Assembly (NCBI GenBank): GCA_031279525.1
Contig: JAITIH010000073.1
Span: 1 to 6,563 of the forward strand
Direction: 5' to 3'
Origin: Deltaproteobacteria bacterium
Lineage (GTDB): Bacteria > Desulfobacterota > Desulfarculia > Adiutricales > Adiutricaceae
Length of the DNA: 6,563 nt
The notes under the pieces are model-generated. The model did not search any database. It was given only the letters and a program-made list of their open reading frames with translations, and had not been told where the DNA came from. Below are positions 1 to 6,539 of this stretch, piece by piece. The number at the start of each line of letters is the position of its first letter. The first letter of the stretch is position 1. The position numbers and the translations under genes were made by a program.

Positions 1-753
1 AAAGCCCAATCCCGCCCCAATGAGGGAGGCTAAGACCACGGCCACCTCCGAGGCCCCGGCCACCCCGGGTATCTGAAGGTAGTTGGCTATGAAGGAGTTG
101 CCCGCGCAATAGGCGAAGACCATGTAGGTCCCGGCGGCCATGATTAAGGGCCCAATGGCCAGCCCGTCTAGGCCGTCGGTGAGGTTGACGGCCGAGGAGG
201 TGCTGACTAAGACCAAGGCCGCGAAGAGGGCGTAAAAGGGCCCCAAATCAATGGCCAAGGCCTTTAGCCCGGGCACGGTCAGGGTCGGGTCGAAGCCCGG
301 GGCCCGGTAAAGGTAAAACCCGGCCAAAAGGCCGATGGCCACCTGCAGGGCCAGCTTCCGGCGGCCGGAAAGGCCTAAGTTTCGCTTGTTGACGACCTTA
401 AGGTAGTCGTCCCGAAAGCCCACCAAGGCGTAGGCCAAGGTCACCGCCCACATGAGCCAGACGGCCCTAGAGCCGGGGTCGGCCCAAAGGGCGCAAGAGA
501 CGAAGGCGCAGGCCAAAACCATGATCCCGCCCATGGTCGGGGTGCCGGCCTTTTGGCGGTGGCTGGCCGGGCCGTCCTCGCGGACGTATTGGCGGATCTG
601 AAAGCCTTTGATTAGGCCAATGAACTTGTGGCCAAAAACGAACCACAGGACCATGGAGGTGAGGGAGGCCAAGATGATCCGAAACGTAATATATCGAAAA
701 ACGTTTAAAACCGTCAGTTCGTTGATTAAGCTTAAAAATAGTTTGTAAAGCAT
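1..753 (-). CDS. mraY: MraY, phospho-MurNAc-pentapeptide transferase (C-terminus beyond window)
   Basis: Integral membrane enzyme that transfers phospho-MurNAc-pentapeptide from UDP to undecaprenyl phosphate, giving lipid I on the cytoplasmic face. The first 251 codons are present, against about 360 in the full family. Visible landmarks: NVFRYITFR (residues 17-25), DGPASHRQKAGTPTMGG (60-76), GFRDDY (112-117) with the metal/catalytic pair D115-D116, GLSGRRK near 127-133, and NLTDGLDGLA (190-199) with D193 and D196. Hydrophobic stretches lie near 25-41, 75-92, 97-113, 134-149, 166-185, 199-216 and 230-251. The third catalytic Asp and the His-rich loop would lie past the left edge. The ATG at 751-753 is the only sensible start: the N-terminus matches the family and there is no in-frame ATG, GTG or TTG in the 28-bp gap after murF. 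The Shine-Dalgarno sequence is weak. Oddities: Ser187 sits where Asn is usual before the NLTDG motif, and the first 25 or so codons are AT-rich. Confidence 0.96.
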   Translation of the reverse strand, partial: MLYKLFLSLINELTVLNVFRYITFRIILASLTSMVLWFVFGHKFIGLIKGFQIRQYVREDGPASHRQKAGTPTMGGIMVLACAFVSCALWADPGSRAVWLMWAVTLAYALVGFRDDYLKVVNKRNLGLSGRRKLALQVAIGLLAGFYLYRAPGFDPTLTVPGLKALAIDLGPFYALFAALVLVSTSSAVNLTDGLDGLAIGPLIMAAGTYMVFAYCAGNSFIANYLQIPGVAGASEVAVVLASLIGAGLGF

Positions 754-781
754 CCGTTCCGCACCGCCAAAATTAGGTCCA

Positions 782-2206
782 TTAATCTTTAAGAAGCTCT
801 AGGACCGCCCGCTCCAGGCCCCCGGCCCGGGAGCCTTTGACCAGGACCAGGCCGCGACCGCCCAGAATTTTCCGGGCCCATTGGGCCGCCGCCGCGGGGC
901 CGTCGAAGACGGCCGCCAGGGGTCTCTCGGCCCCGGCCTCTTGGGCCCCGGTTAGGGCGTCTTGAGCGAAGAGGCCGACCAAAGCCAAAAAATCAAGCCC
1001 TAAACTCGCGGCCAGCCGGCCGGCCGCCCGGTGGAGCTCCGGGGCCTTGGGGCCCAGCTCCAGCATGTCGCCCAAGATGGCCCCTTTGGGCCCGGGCCGA
1101 TCTAAGCTGGCCAAAAACCTTAAGCCCGCCTCGACCGAGGCGGGATTGGCGTTGTAGCTGTCGTCTAGGACGTAGTGGCCGCTGGCGGCTAAAGCCGGCT
1201 TTAAGCGCCCGGCCAAGGGCTCGGTCGCGCTTAGGCCCTTTTTGATCTCCAAAGGCCCGCAGCCCATGGCCAAGGCCGCGGCGGCCGCGGCCACGGCGTT
1301 AAAGGCGTTGGCGGCCCCAGGGAGCCTTAGGTCGACGGTTAAACCCTCGGCGGCCAAACCGCCAATGGTTAGCCGCTGGCCCCATAGGCCTAAAGGCTCG
1401 GTTTTTTTTAGCCAGACCTGGCCGCCGGGCCCGTAATGCAGGCGGCTGGCCTTAAGCCGGCCATTGGCCGCCAAAGCCTTTAGCTCGGCCATGACGAGCG
1501 GATCGGCCCGGTTGGCCACGGCCACGCCCCCGGGCCCTAAGCCGGCGAACAGCTCGGCCTTGGCCCGGGCCACGGTCTTTAGGTCCCCAAAGGACTCTAG
1601 GTGGGCCGGCCCCAAGGCCGTGAGCAGCCCCACGTCGGGCCTGGCGATCTCCGTTAGGTAGGCCACGTCCCCCAGGGCCGAGGCCCCCATCTCCAAGACC
1701 GCGTAAACCGGGGCCACGGGGGCCCTTAAGGCCTTAAGAATGGAAAGGGGCAAGCCCACCTCGTTGTTGAGGTTGCCAGAGGTGGCCAAGACCTCGCGGC
1801 CTGGAAACTCCTCTTGGCCTTTGGCCGCGAGAATGAGCTTGGCCATTTCCTTGGCCGTGGTCTTGCCCACCGACCCAGAGACGGCCAGGGCTTTAAAGCC
1901 CAGATCGCGCCGGGCTCCCTTGGCCAAATGACCTAAAGCTTTGACCCCGTCTTTAACCATGACGACCGGCCGGCCGGCCCAGGCCCCGCGGTCGGCCACC
2001 GCGGCTAAGGCCCCGGCCCCTAAGGCCGCCTCAATAAAGTCGTGCCCATCGAAATTCGGCCCCCTAAGGGCCACGAAAAGATCGCCCGGGACGACGGCCC
2101 GGCTGTCCGAGCTGACTCCGCCGAAAGCCAAGTCCCCGGTCCCAGGCCCGACCCAGGCCCCGTGAACGTAGGCCAGGGCCGCGGACAGCTTAAGCCCTAT
2201 GGCCAT
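782..2206 (-). CDS. murF: MurF, UDP-MurNAc-tripeptide--D-Ala-D-Ala ligase
   Basis: Cytoplasmic ATP-dependent ligase that adds D-Ala-D-Ala to UDP-MurNAc-tripeptide, completing the pentapeptide that MraY uses. It has 474 residues, close to the usual 450-480. The N-terminal substrate domain (about 1-100) has SSDSR (32-36) and PGDLF (40-44). The central ATPase domain has a P-loop SGSVGKTT (110-117, K115), NLNNEVG (145-151), LEMGAS (171-176), and GPAHLESFG (199-207) followed by K216, at the position of the Mur-ligase carbamylated lysine. The C-terminal domain has LDDSYNANP (347-355), LGDMLELG (378-385) and VKGSR (456-460). DDSYNANP and GDMLELG separate MurF from MurC, MurD and MurE. The ATG at 2204-2206 lies inside the end of murE, a 17-bp overlap. 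No well-spaced Shine-Dalgarno is present: GAAGG is only 2 nt away and AAGGGAG is 17 nt away. Translation coupled to murE is therefore likely (inference). Confidence 0.97.
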   Translation of the reverse strand: MAIGLKLSAALAYVHGAWVGPGTGDLAFGGVSSDSRAVVPGDLFVALRGPNFDGHDFIEAALGAGALAAVADRGAWAGRPVVMVKDGVKALGHLAKGARRDLGFKALAVSGSVGKTTAKEMAKLILAAKGQEEFPGREVLATSGNLNNEVGLPLSILKALRAPVAPVYAVLEMGASALGDVAYLTEIARPDVGLLTALGPAHLESFGDLKTVARAKAELFAGLGPGGVAVANRADPLVMAELKALAANGRLKASRLHYGPGGQVWLKKTEPLGLWGQRLTIGGLAAEGLTVDLRLPGAANAFNAVAAAAAALAMGCGPLEIKKGLSATEPLAGRLKPALAASGHYVLDDSYNANPASVEAGLRFLASLDRPGPKGAILGDMLELGPKAPELHRAAGRLAASLGLDFLALVGLFAQDALTGAQEAGAERPLAAVFDGPAAAAQWARKILGGRGLVLVKGSRAGGLERAVLELLKD

Positions 2207-3764
2207 GGCCTTCGCCCGAATGGCTCCCTTTAGCCGCGGCTAAGGCCTCGGCGGCCACTAGGCGGTCGTCGAAAGGCGTTTTTTCTCGGTTAACGATCTG
2301 GTAGTCCTCGTGGCCCTTGCCGGCGATGAGCAACGCGTCGCCGGGCCGTAAAATCTCGACGGCAAGGCCGATGGCCCGCCGCCGGTCCGGCTCCACCAGA
2401 TAGCCTTTGGCGGCCTGAGCCGCCAAAGGCCCTTGGGGCAAGGAGCCGGCGAAGCGGGCGAGGCCAATCTCGACCTCTTTAATAATGGCTAAAGGATCCT
2501 CCGTTCTGGGGTTATCCGAGGTCAAGACGGCCAGATCGGCCAGCCGCCCGACGACCTCGCCCATTTTAGGCCTTTTAGAGCGGTCGCGATCCCCGCCGCA
2601 GCCAAAAACGACCATTAGGCGGCCCTTGGTTAACGCCCTTAAGGCCGCCAGGGCGGTCTCAAGAGCCCCTGGCGTGTGGGCGTAGTCGACCAAAACCAAA
2701 GTCCCTTTGGGGCTTTTAACTTTCTCTAACCGCCCAGGAGCCCCCGGGGCCGCGGCCAGGGCCTTTTGAGCGACCGGGCCCGAGACGCCTAAAAGGCCGG
2801 CTAAGGCCACGGCGGCTAAAAGGTTTTGGGAGTTAAAGGCCCCGATTAAAGGGGAGTGTAACTCAAACTCGCTCCAAGGCGAGCGGACGGCCAAGATTTG
2901 GCCCCAAAGACCGTAGCGGGCCGCCACGGCCCGGACTTGGGCCTTTGGCCCAAAGCCAAAGCCTAGGGCCTTTTGGGGGCCCAATTCCTTTAATAGGCGC
3001 TCCCCGTAAGGGTCGTCTTGGCCCACGACCGCCCTCAAGGCTCCGTCGTCGATCAAGCCTTCGAAAAAAAGCTTTCTTTTGGCCAAAAAGTAATTTTCCA
3101 AATCGCCGTGAAAGTCCAAATGATCTTGGGTCAGGTTAGTGAAGAGGGCCTGGGAGAACCGATAGCCCGCCACTCGGCCCAAGGCCAAGGCGTGGGAGGA
3201 GACTTCCATGACCGCGACCTGGCAGCTGGCGGCGACCATATCGGCCAGGGTCCGACCCAACAGCGGCCCTTCCGGGGTGGTGTTGGGGGCGGGCCGGATT
3301 TCCCCGGGCCAGCGGTAGTTGACGGTGCCGACCACCCCGGTTTTACGCCCCTGGGCCAAAAGAATCGCCTCCAAAAGGTAGCTGACCGTGCTTTTGCCGT
3401 TGGTCCCGGTCAGCCCCACTAAAGCCAGCTTTTGGTCCGGTTGGCCGAAAATCTCCCGGCCGGCCCGGGAGACCGCGGCCCGAAAGCCAGGGCCCTTAAA
3501 GACGATCCTGGGACAGGCCAGGTCGGCCGACCTGGCCGACCCTTCCAAGAAGGCGGCCACCGCCCCGGCCGCAAGGGCGTTTCCAATAAAGTCGCGGCCG
3601 TCATGACCTTGGCCTTTAATGGCCGCGAAAAGGTCGCCTGGCCGGACGGCTCGGCTGTCCTCGGTGAGACCCGCGACCAAAGGGTCGCCGCCTTGGGCGG
3701 TTAAGCCTAGGCGGGCGGCTAGCTCGGTTAGCCTTAGGCCATTATTAACTTTAGGGGGCGCCAA
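2190..3764 (-). CDS. murE: MurE, UDP-MurNAc-dipeptide--meso-diaminopimelate ligase
   Basis: Cytoplasmic Mur ligase that adds the third stem-peptide residue to UDP-MurNAc-L-Ala-D-Glu; 524 residues, slightly longer than the usual 490-500. The N-terminal domain has TEDSR (34-38) and PGDLF (42-46). The central domain has a P-loop GLTGTNGKST (117-126, K124), NTTPEG (161-166), EVSSHAL (187-193), LTQDHLDFHG (211-220) and AKRKLF (228-233), with K229 as the likely carbamylated lysine. The C-terminal domain has VDYAHTP (359-365), GCGGDRDRSKRP (388-399), DNPRTEDP (417-424) and GKGHEDYQ (482-489). DNPR and GKGHE mark meso-diaminopimelate rather than lysine as substrate. The start is a TTG at 3762-3764, with AGGA (3771-3774) six nt upstream and no closer ATG or GTG. 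The reading frame overlaps the end of ftsI by 14 bp. The tail after residue 512 is short and His/Gly-rich, and its codons overlap the murF start. Confidence 0.97.
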   Translation of the reverse strand: MAPPKVNNGLRLTELAARLGLTAQGGDPLVAGLTEDSRAVRPGDLFAAIKGQGHDGRDFIGNALAAGAVAAFLEGSARSADLACPRIVFKGPGFRAAVSRAGREIFGQPDQKLALVGLTGTNGKSTVSYLLEAILLAQGRKTGVVGTVNYRWPGEIRPAPNTTPEGPLLGRTLADMVAASCQVAVMEVSSHALALGRVAGYRFSQALFTNLTQDHLDFHGDLENYFLAKRKLFFEGLIDDGALRAVVGQDDPYGERLLKELGPQKALGFGFGPKAQVRAVAARYGLWGQILAVRSPWSEFELHSPLIGAFNSQNLLAAVALAGLLGVSGPVAQKALAAAPGAPGRLEKVKSPKGTLVLVDYAHTPGALETALAALRALTKGRLMVVFGCGGDRDRSKRPKMGEVVGRLADLAVLTSDNPRTEDPLAIIKEVEIGLARFAGSLPQGPLAAQAAKGYLVEPDRRRAIGLAVEILRPGDALLIAGKGHEDYQIVNREKTPFDDRLVAAEALAAAKGSHSGEGHGHRA

Positions 3765-5922
3765 AGCGGATCCTGGCCAATTGGCCGACGACCACCGGCG
3801 ATCCCGGGGGCGGGTACTGCTGGTTGGCCAGCCCGCTGCCCGCGTACTCGACGGTCATTTGAAAGGGGCTTAAAAGGCCCATGACCTCGCGCATGGACAG
3901 GCCCTGGACGTTGGGCATGAGCCCTGGGGCCTCGCCCGCGGGCGGGGCGATCGCCGCCTCGGGCTCGGGAAGGCCGTCGAAGTCCAGGCTCTCGGCCGCG
4001 TAGCCCCGAAAATCCTGACCCAAGGCGGGGATAGGCCCGGCCTGGCCGCGGTCGCCTTTTTTCAGCTTGACCATTAAAAAATTGGCCGGGGCCGAGCCCG
4101 AGACCACGCCCGGGGCCCCGCTTGGGGAATGGCCTTTGGCCTCCACCGGCCAGGTCGGGTCCTGGGGTTCCTCAACCATGGGGACGTCTAGGAGCGGCAA
4201 GGCCTGCTCCATGATCTCCTTAAAGACCGGGGCGGCCACCTCCCCGCCGTAGTAGGCCGGCCAGGGCTCGTTTAAGGCCACGAAAACGCACAGTTCCGGA
4301 TTATGGTAAGGGGCCACCCCGACGAAGGAGGCCACGTACTTGTCCCGGGAGTAGCTGGACTTGCCCGGTTGGACGGTCTGGGCCGTGCCCGTCTTGCCGG
4401 CCACCGGGTAGCCCGGGACGTCGGCCCTTCGGCCGGTGCCCTGGCGCATGGCGGCCATGCGCATCATGGCCAGGACCTGGCGGGCGGTCAGGGGGGAGAC
4501 GACCTGACGGACTATCTGCGGGGTCATTTGCTCGACCAACCGGCCCTCGTCGTCGATGACCCGAGAAACCAAGGTCGGCCGCATGAGGGCCCCGTCGTTG
4601 GCTAAGGCGGCCACGGCCATGGCCATCTGGAGCGAGGTGGCCGAAAGGCCCTGGCCAAAGGCGATGGTGGCCGCGTCGACCGCGTACCATTCTTTAGGCG
4701 GCCTTAGACGCCCGGCCGACTCCCCCGAAGGGTAAGCGAGACCGGTCTTTTCGCCGAAGGCGAACCTCGTTAGGTAGTTGTATAGCTTATAGGGCCCTAA
4801 GCTCTCGCCGATTTTAATGGCCCCGACGTTCGAGGACACCTGGACGATGCGGCTGACCGAAAGGTCGCCGTAGCTGCCGGTGTCCCTTATGGAGGCGGCG
4901 GCCCCGTCGATTTTATACAGCCCGTTCTCGCAAAAGAACACGCTGTCCGGGGTCACCAGCTTTTCCTCCAAGGCGGCGGCCACGGTAAAGACTTTAAAGG
5001 TGGAGCCTGGCTCGAAGGGATCGGTTAAGACCTTGTTGCGGCGGTCGGCGCTCTCGCTTTCTTGGTAATTGTTAGGGTCAAAGGTGGGGTAGACGGCCGA
5101 GGCCAAGATCTCGCCGGTGCGCACCCGGACCACTAGGGCCTGGCCGCTTTTGGCGTTTCTTTCCGTCACGGCCTTGGCCAAGGCCTTTTCCGTCAGCCTT
5201 TGGATCTGGCGGTCCAAGGTTAGCATCACCGAGGCCCCTTTGGGCTGGCTGATGGCTTGGTCCGGCAGGTCCATAATTATCCGGCCCAAGCGGTCCTGGC
5301 GGACGACGACGCCCTTGGGGTTAACCCGCAAGCGATTGTCCAAGGCCAGCTCTAGGCCCTCTAGGCCTTGGCCGTCTTTACCCACGAACCCTAAAAGATG
5401 GGCGGCCAACGACCCGTTCGGGTACTCCCGGCGATACTCCTTTTTTAGCCGCACCCCCTTAATCTTTAAGGCCCGCATGGCCTTGGCCTCTTCCTCGGAG
5501 ATATGGCGTTTGATCCAGGAATAGGTCCTTAGCTTAGGCTCGCGGTTAGGGGCGGTGGCGCTGGTGCCGGGAATGGACTTTAACTCCTCGAACTTTCTGG
5601 CCAAGTCCTCGTAGTCCATGTCCAGGGCCTGGGAGAGGGCGAGGACGGCCGCTCCGCGATCTTTGACCGCGTTGCCGTCCACGTAGACCGAGTCCACGGC
5701 CACGGAGGAGGCCAGCTTTTCCCCGTTGCGGTCGTAGATCTCGCCGCGAACCGTGCCTAAGTCGAAAAACCTCTCGGAAGTCTTTTTGGACTCCTTTAAA
5801 AGGGAGTCCCTTTTAATGAGCTGGATCTCGGCGGCTCGGACGACGATGGCCAGAAAGACGAAGGCGAAAACGAAAAGAAGCCATTTGAGGCGATCTTGCT
5901 GATATTTTGGCAATGGCCGCAT
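3751..5922 (-). CDS. ftsI: FtsI-type septal transpeptidase (class B PBP) with C-terminal PASTA domain
   Basis: Monofunctional D,D-transpeptidase expected to cross-link septal peptidoglycan; 723 residues, against 588 for E. coli FtsI. Layout: a short cytoplasmic tail, one membrane anchor (about 13-31), a pedestal domain (about 55-220) with RGEIYDRNGEKLA (59-71), REYPNGSLAAHLLGF (165-179) and GLEGLE (186-191), then the transpeptidase domain (about 228-575). Active-site motifs are intact: S307-T-F-K310 (catalytic Ser307), S363-S-N365 and K510-T-G-T513. The domain closes with GGEVAAPVFKEI (559-570). A Pro/Gly-rich, partly acidic linker (about 580-665) leads to one PASTA domain (about 666-722). 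The ATG at 5920-5922 has GGAG five nt upstream. The gene lies 60 bp after ftsL and overlaps murE by 14 bp. SpoVD of Firmicutes has a similar layout, but the position between ftsL and murE favours the division enzyme. The PASTA tail argues against a gammaproteobacterial origin. Confidence 0.95.
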   Translation of the reverse strand: MRPLPKYQQDRLKWLLFVFAFVFLAIVVRAAEIQLIKRDSLLKESKKTSERFFDLGTVRGEIYDRNGEKLASSVAVDSVYVDGNAVKDRGAAVLALSQALDMDYEDLARKFEELKSIPGTSATAPNREPKLRTYSWIKRHISEEEAKAMRALKIKGVRLKKEYRREYPNGSLAAHLLGFVGKDGQGLEGLELALDNRLRVNPKGVVVRQDRLGRIIMDLPDQAISQPKGASVMLTLDRQIQRLTEKALAKAVTERNAKSGQALVVRVRTGEILASAVYPTFDPNNYQESESADRRNKVLTDPFEPGSTFKVFTVAAALEEKLVTPDSVFFCENGLYKIDGAAASIRDTGSYGDLSVSRIVQVSSNVGAIKIGESLGPYKLYNYLTRFAFGEKTGLAYPSGESAGRLRPPKEWYAVDAATIAFGQGLSATSLQMAMAVAALANDGALMRPTLVSRVIDDEGRLVEQMTPQIVRQVVSPLTARQVLAMMRMAAMRQGTGRRADVPGYPVAGKTGTAQTVQPGKSSYSRDKYVASFVGVAPYHNPELCVFVALNEPWPAYYGGEVAAPVFKEIMEQALPLLDVPMVEEPQDPTWPVEAKGHSPSGAPGVVSGSAPANFLMVKLKKGDRGQAGPIPALGQDFRGYAAESLDFDGLPEPEAAIAPPAGEAPGLMPNVQGLSMREVMGLLSPFQMTVEYAGSGLANQQYPPPGSPVVVGQLARIRFGAP
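3771..3774 (-). promoter_or_regulatory. murE ribosome binding site (decides the TTG start)
   Basis: AGGA on the minus strand, inside the last codons of ftsI, with a 6-nt spacer to the TTG at 3762-3764. It supports the non-ATG start of murE, because no ATG or GTG follows in frame before the conserved N-terminal domain begins. Its place inside ftsI suggests that the two genes are translated in a coupled way. Confidence 0.6.
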
Positions 5923-5927
5923 AAAGT

Positions 5928-5931
5928 CTCC
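5928..5931 (-). promoter_or_regulatory. ftsI ribosome binding site
   Basis: GGAG on the minus strand with a 5-nt spacer to the ftsI ATG. It lies in the 60-bp gap after ftsL. I see no inverted repeat followed by a T-run in that gap, so readthrough from ftsL is expected. Confidence 0.65.
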
Positions 5932-5982
5932 GCGCTACAGGGACTAAAGTTACTTCGCTATTGAGCCTTTATCCGTAGGCCC

Positions 5983-6450
5983 CTAGTCGACGACGACTAT
6001 CTGGCCTTGGCTGGGGCTGACCAAGCCCAAGTCGCGCTGGGCCACGATCTCCAGATCGTCCAAAGAGGCCAGGCGAGCCAGCTCTATTTTTAAGCGCCTA
6101 TTCTCTTCCCGTAATTGCACTTGGCGCTTGGTCAGCCGGGAAATGTCCATGCCCAGCTCGTTGTGGCTGTGGGAGACCCGGATGACGACCAAAAGCCCCA
6201 AGACCACGACCACGGCCGCCGCGGCCACGAGAAAAAAGTTTTTAACCGACAAAAAATGAAGCGTCTCGTCGGGCAGCCGGGCCAAAAGCTGGTTTTCCGG
6301 GCGTTGGTAGCTCTCCAGGCTCCGGCGTTCTTTCAGCCGCGACCTATTCCGGGACCCAGCCTGGACGGTTTTTTTCCATTTGGGTTGGGGGATGGCCACG
6401 GCTCCGCCCGGCAGAGGACCATTCTTATTGGAGGAAGTGAAAAGACCCAT
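5983..6450 (-). CDS. ftsL: FtsL, cell division protein (bitopic, coiled-coil)
   Basis: Small single-pass membrane protein of the divisome; in known systems FtsL pairs with FtsB/DivIC and activates FtsW-FtsI. With the ATG at 6448-6450 it has 155 residues. A basic, probably disordered cytoplasmic region (1-68) contains KWKK and RNRSRLKERR. One membrane helix follows (about 71-91, rich in Val/Ala/Leu). Then comes a leucine-zipper-like coiled coil (about 96-130), with LREENRRLKIELARL, and the family ending IVAQRDLGLVSPSQGQIVVV. I chose the ATG over an in-frame TTG ten codons upstream (6478-6480) because GGAG (6459-6462) sits 8 nt before the ATG, while the TTG has no nearby ribosome site and would fall at the predicted transcription start. 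It precedes ftsI, the usual place for ftsL. FtsL is poorly conserved, so the call rests on topology, C-terminal motif and position. Confidence 0.88.
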   Translation of the reverse strand: MGLFTSSNKNGPLPGGAVAIPQPKWKKTVQAGSRNRSRLKERRSLESYQRPENQLLARLPDETLHFLSVKNFFLVAAAAVVVVLGLLVVIRVSHSHNELGMDISRLTKRQVQLREENRRLKIELARLASLDDLEIVAQRDLGLVSPSQGQIVVVD

Positions 6451-6458
6451 TAAGCCGA

Positions 6459-6462
6459 CTCC
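6459..6462 (-). promoter_or_regulatory. ftsL ribosome binding site (decides the ATG start)
   Basis: GGAG on the minus strand with an 8-nt spacer to the ATG at 6448-6450. It lies between the ATG and the alternative upstream TTG, and it is the main reason for preferring the shorter 155-residue FtsL. Confidence 0.6.
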
Positions 6463-6487
6463 GCGATTTTTTTTATCCAATAAATTT

Positions 6488-6515
6488 ATTCTAGCCTTGC
6501 TCTTAAAATAATCAA
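6488..6515 (-). promoter_or_regulatory. candidate sigma-70-type promoter for ftsL-ftsI-murE-murF-mraY
   Basis: On the minus strand a -35-like TTGATT (6510-6515, 4 of 6 to consensus), a 16-nt spacer and a -10-like TAGAAT (6488-6493, 5 of 6). Transcription would begin near 6480-6482, giving a leader of about 30 nt before the ftsL ATG. The surrounding 80 bp is clearly AT-rich compared with the genes, as expected of a promoter region. This is a by-eye match without experimental support. Confidence 0.42.
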
Positions 6516-6539
6516 TATGAGTTATCGTCTATAATCAAT
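6508..6539. repeat. 9-bp direct repeat in the ftsL leader
   Basis: ATAATCAAT occurs at 6508-6516 and again at 6531-6539, 23 bp apart (start to start), reading ATTGATTAT on the transcribed strand. The copy nearer the gene contains the candidate -35 hexamer. The pair could be a regulator site, two alternative -35 elements, or chance in AT-rich DNA. The motif is not the TGGG-type repeat known for MraZ. Confidence 0.4.

Noticed and set aside
3018..3422. Plus-strand open frame of 134 codons opposite murE
   Set aside because: Its composition (Gly, Gln, Pro, His, Arg) is what antisense reading of a GC-rich Ala/Gly-coding gene gives. It lies wholly inside a well-conserved gene and shows no recognisable domain.
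4301..4690. Minus-strand frame of 129 codons inside ftsI in another frame
   Set aside because: Overlaps the conserved transpeptidase core; Gly/Arg/Pro-rich out-of-frame product with no features.
5117..5524. Plus-strand open frame of 135 codons opposite ftsI
   Set aside because: Ser/Arg/Trp/Pro-rich antisense shadow of the PBP; no domain, and no independent promoter noticed.
5923..5982. Possible terminator or small gene between ftsL and ftsI
   Set aside because: No convincing inverted repeat with a T-run and no ORF; it holds only the ftsI ribosome site.
6115..6453. Plus-strand open frame of 112 codons opposite ftsL
   Set aside because: Lies entirely opposite ftsL, whose membrane helix, coiled coil and family ending explain the sequence.
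6467..6474. Run of eight A (minus strand) as a slippage or frameshift site
   Set aside because: It lies upstream of the preferred ftsL ATG, so it would be untranslated; no frameshifted product is needed to explain any gene here.
6451..6480. Ten-codon N-terminal extension of FtsL from the TTG at 6478-6480
   Set aside because: No ribosome site before the TTG, and it falls at the predicted transcription start; the ATG at 6448-6450 is better placed.
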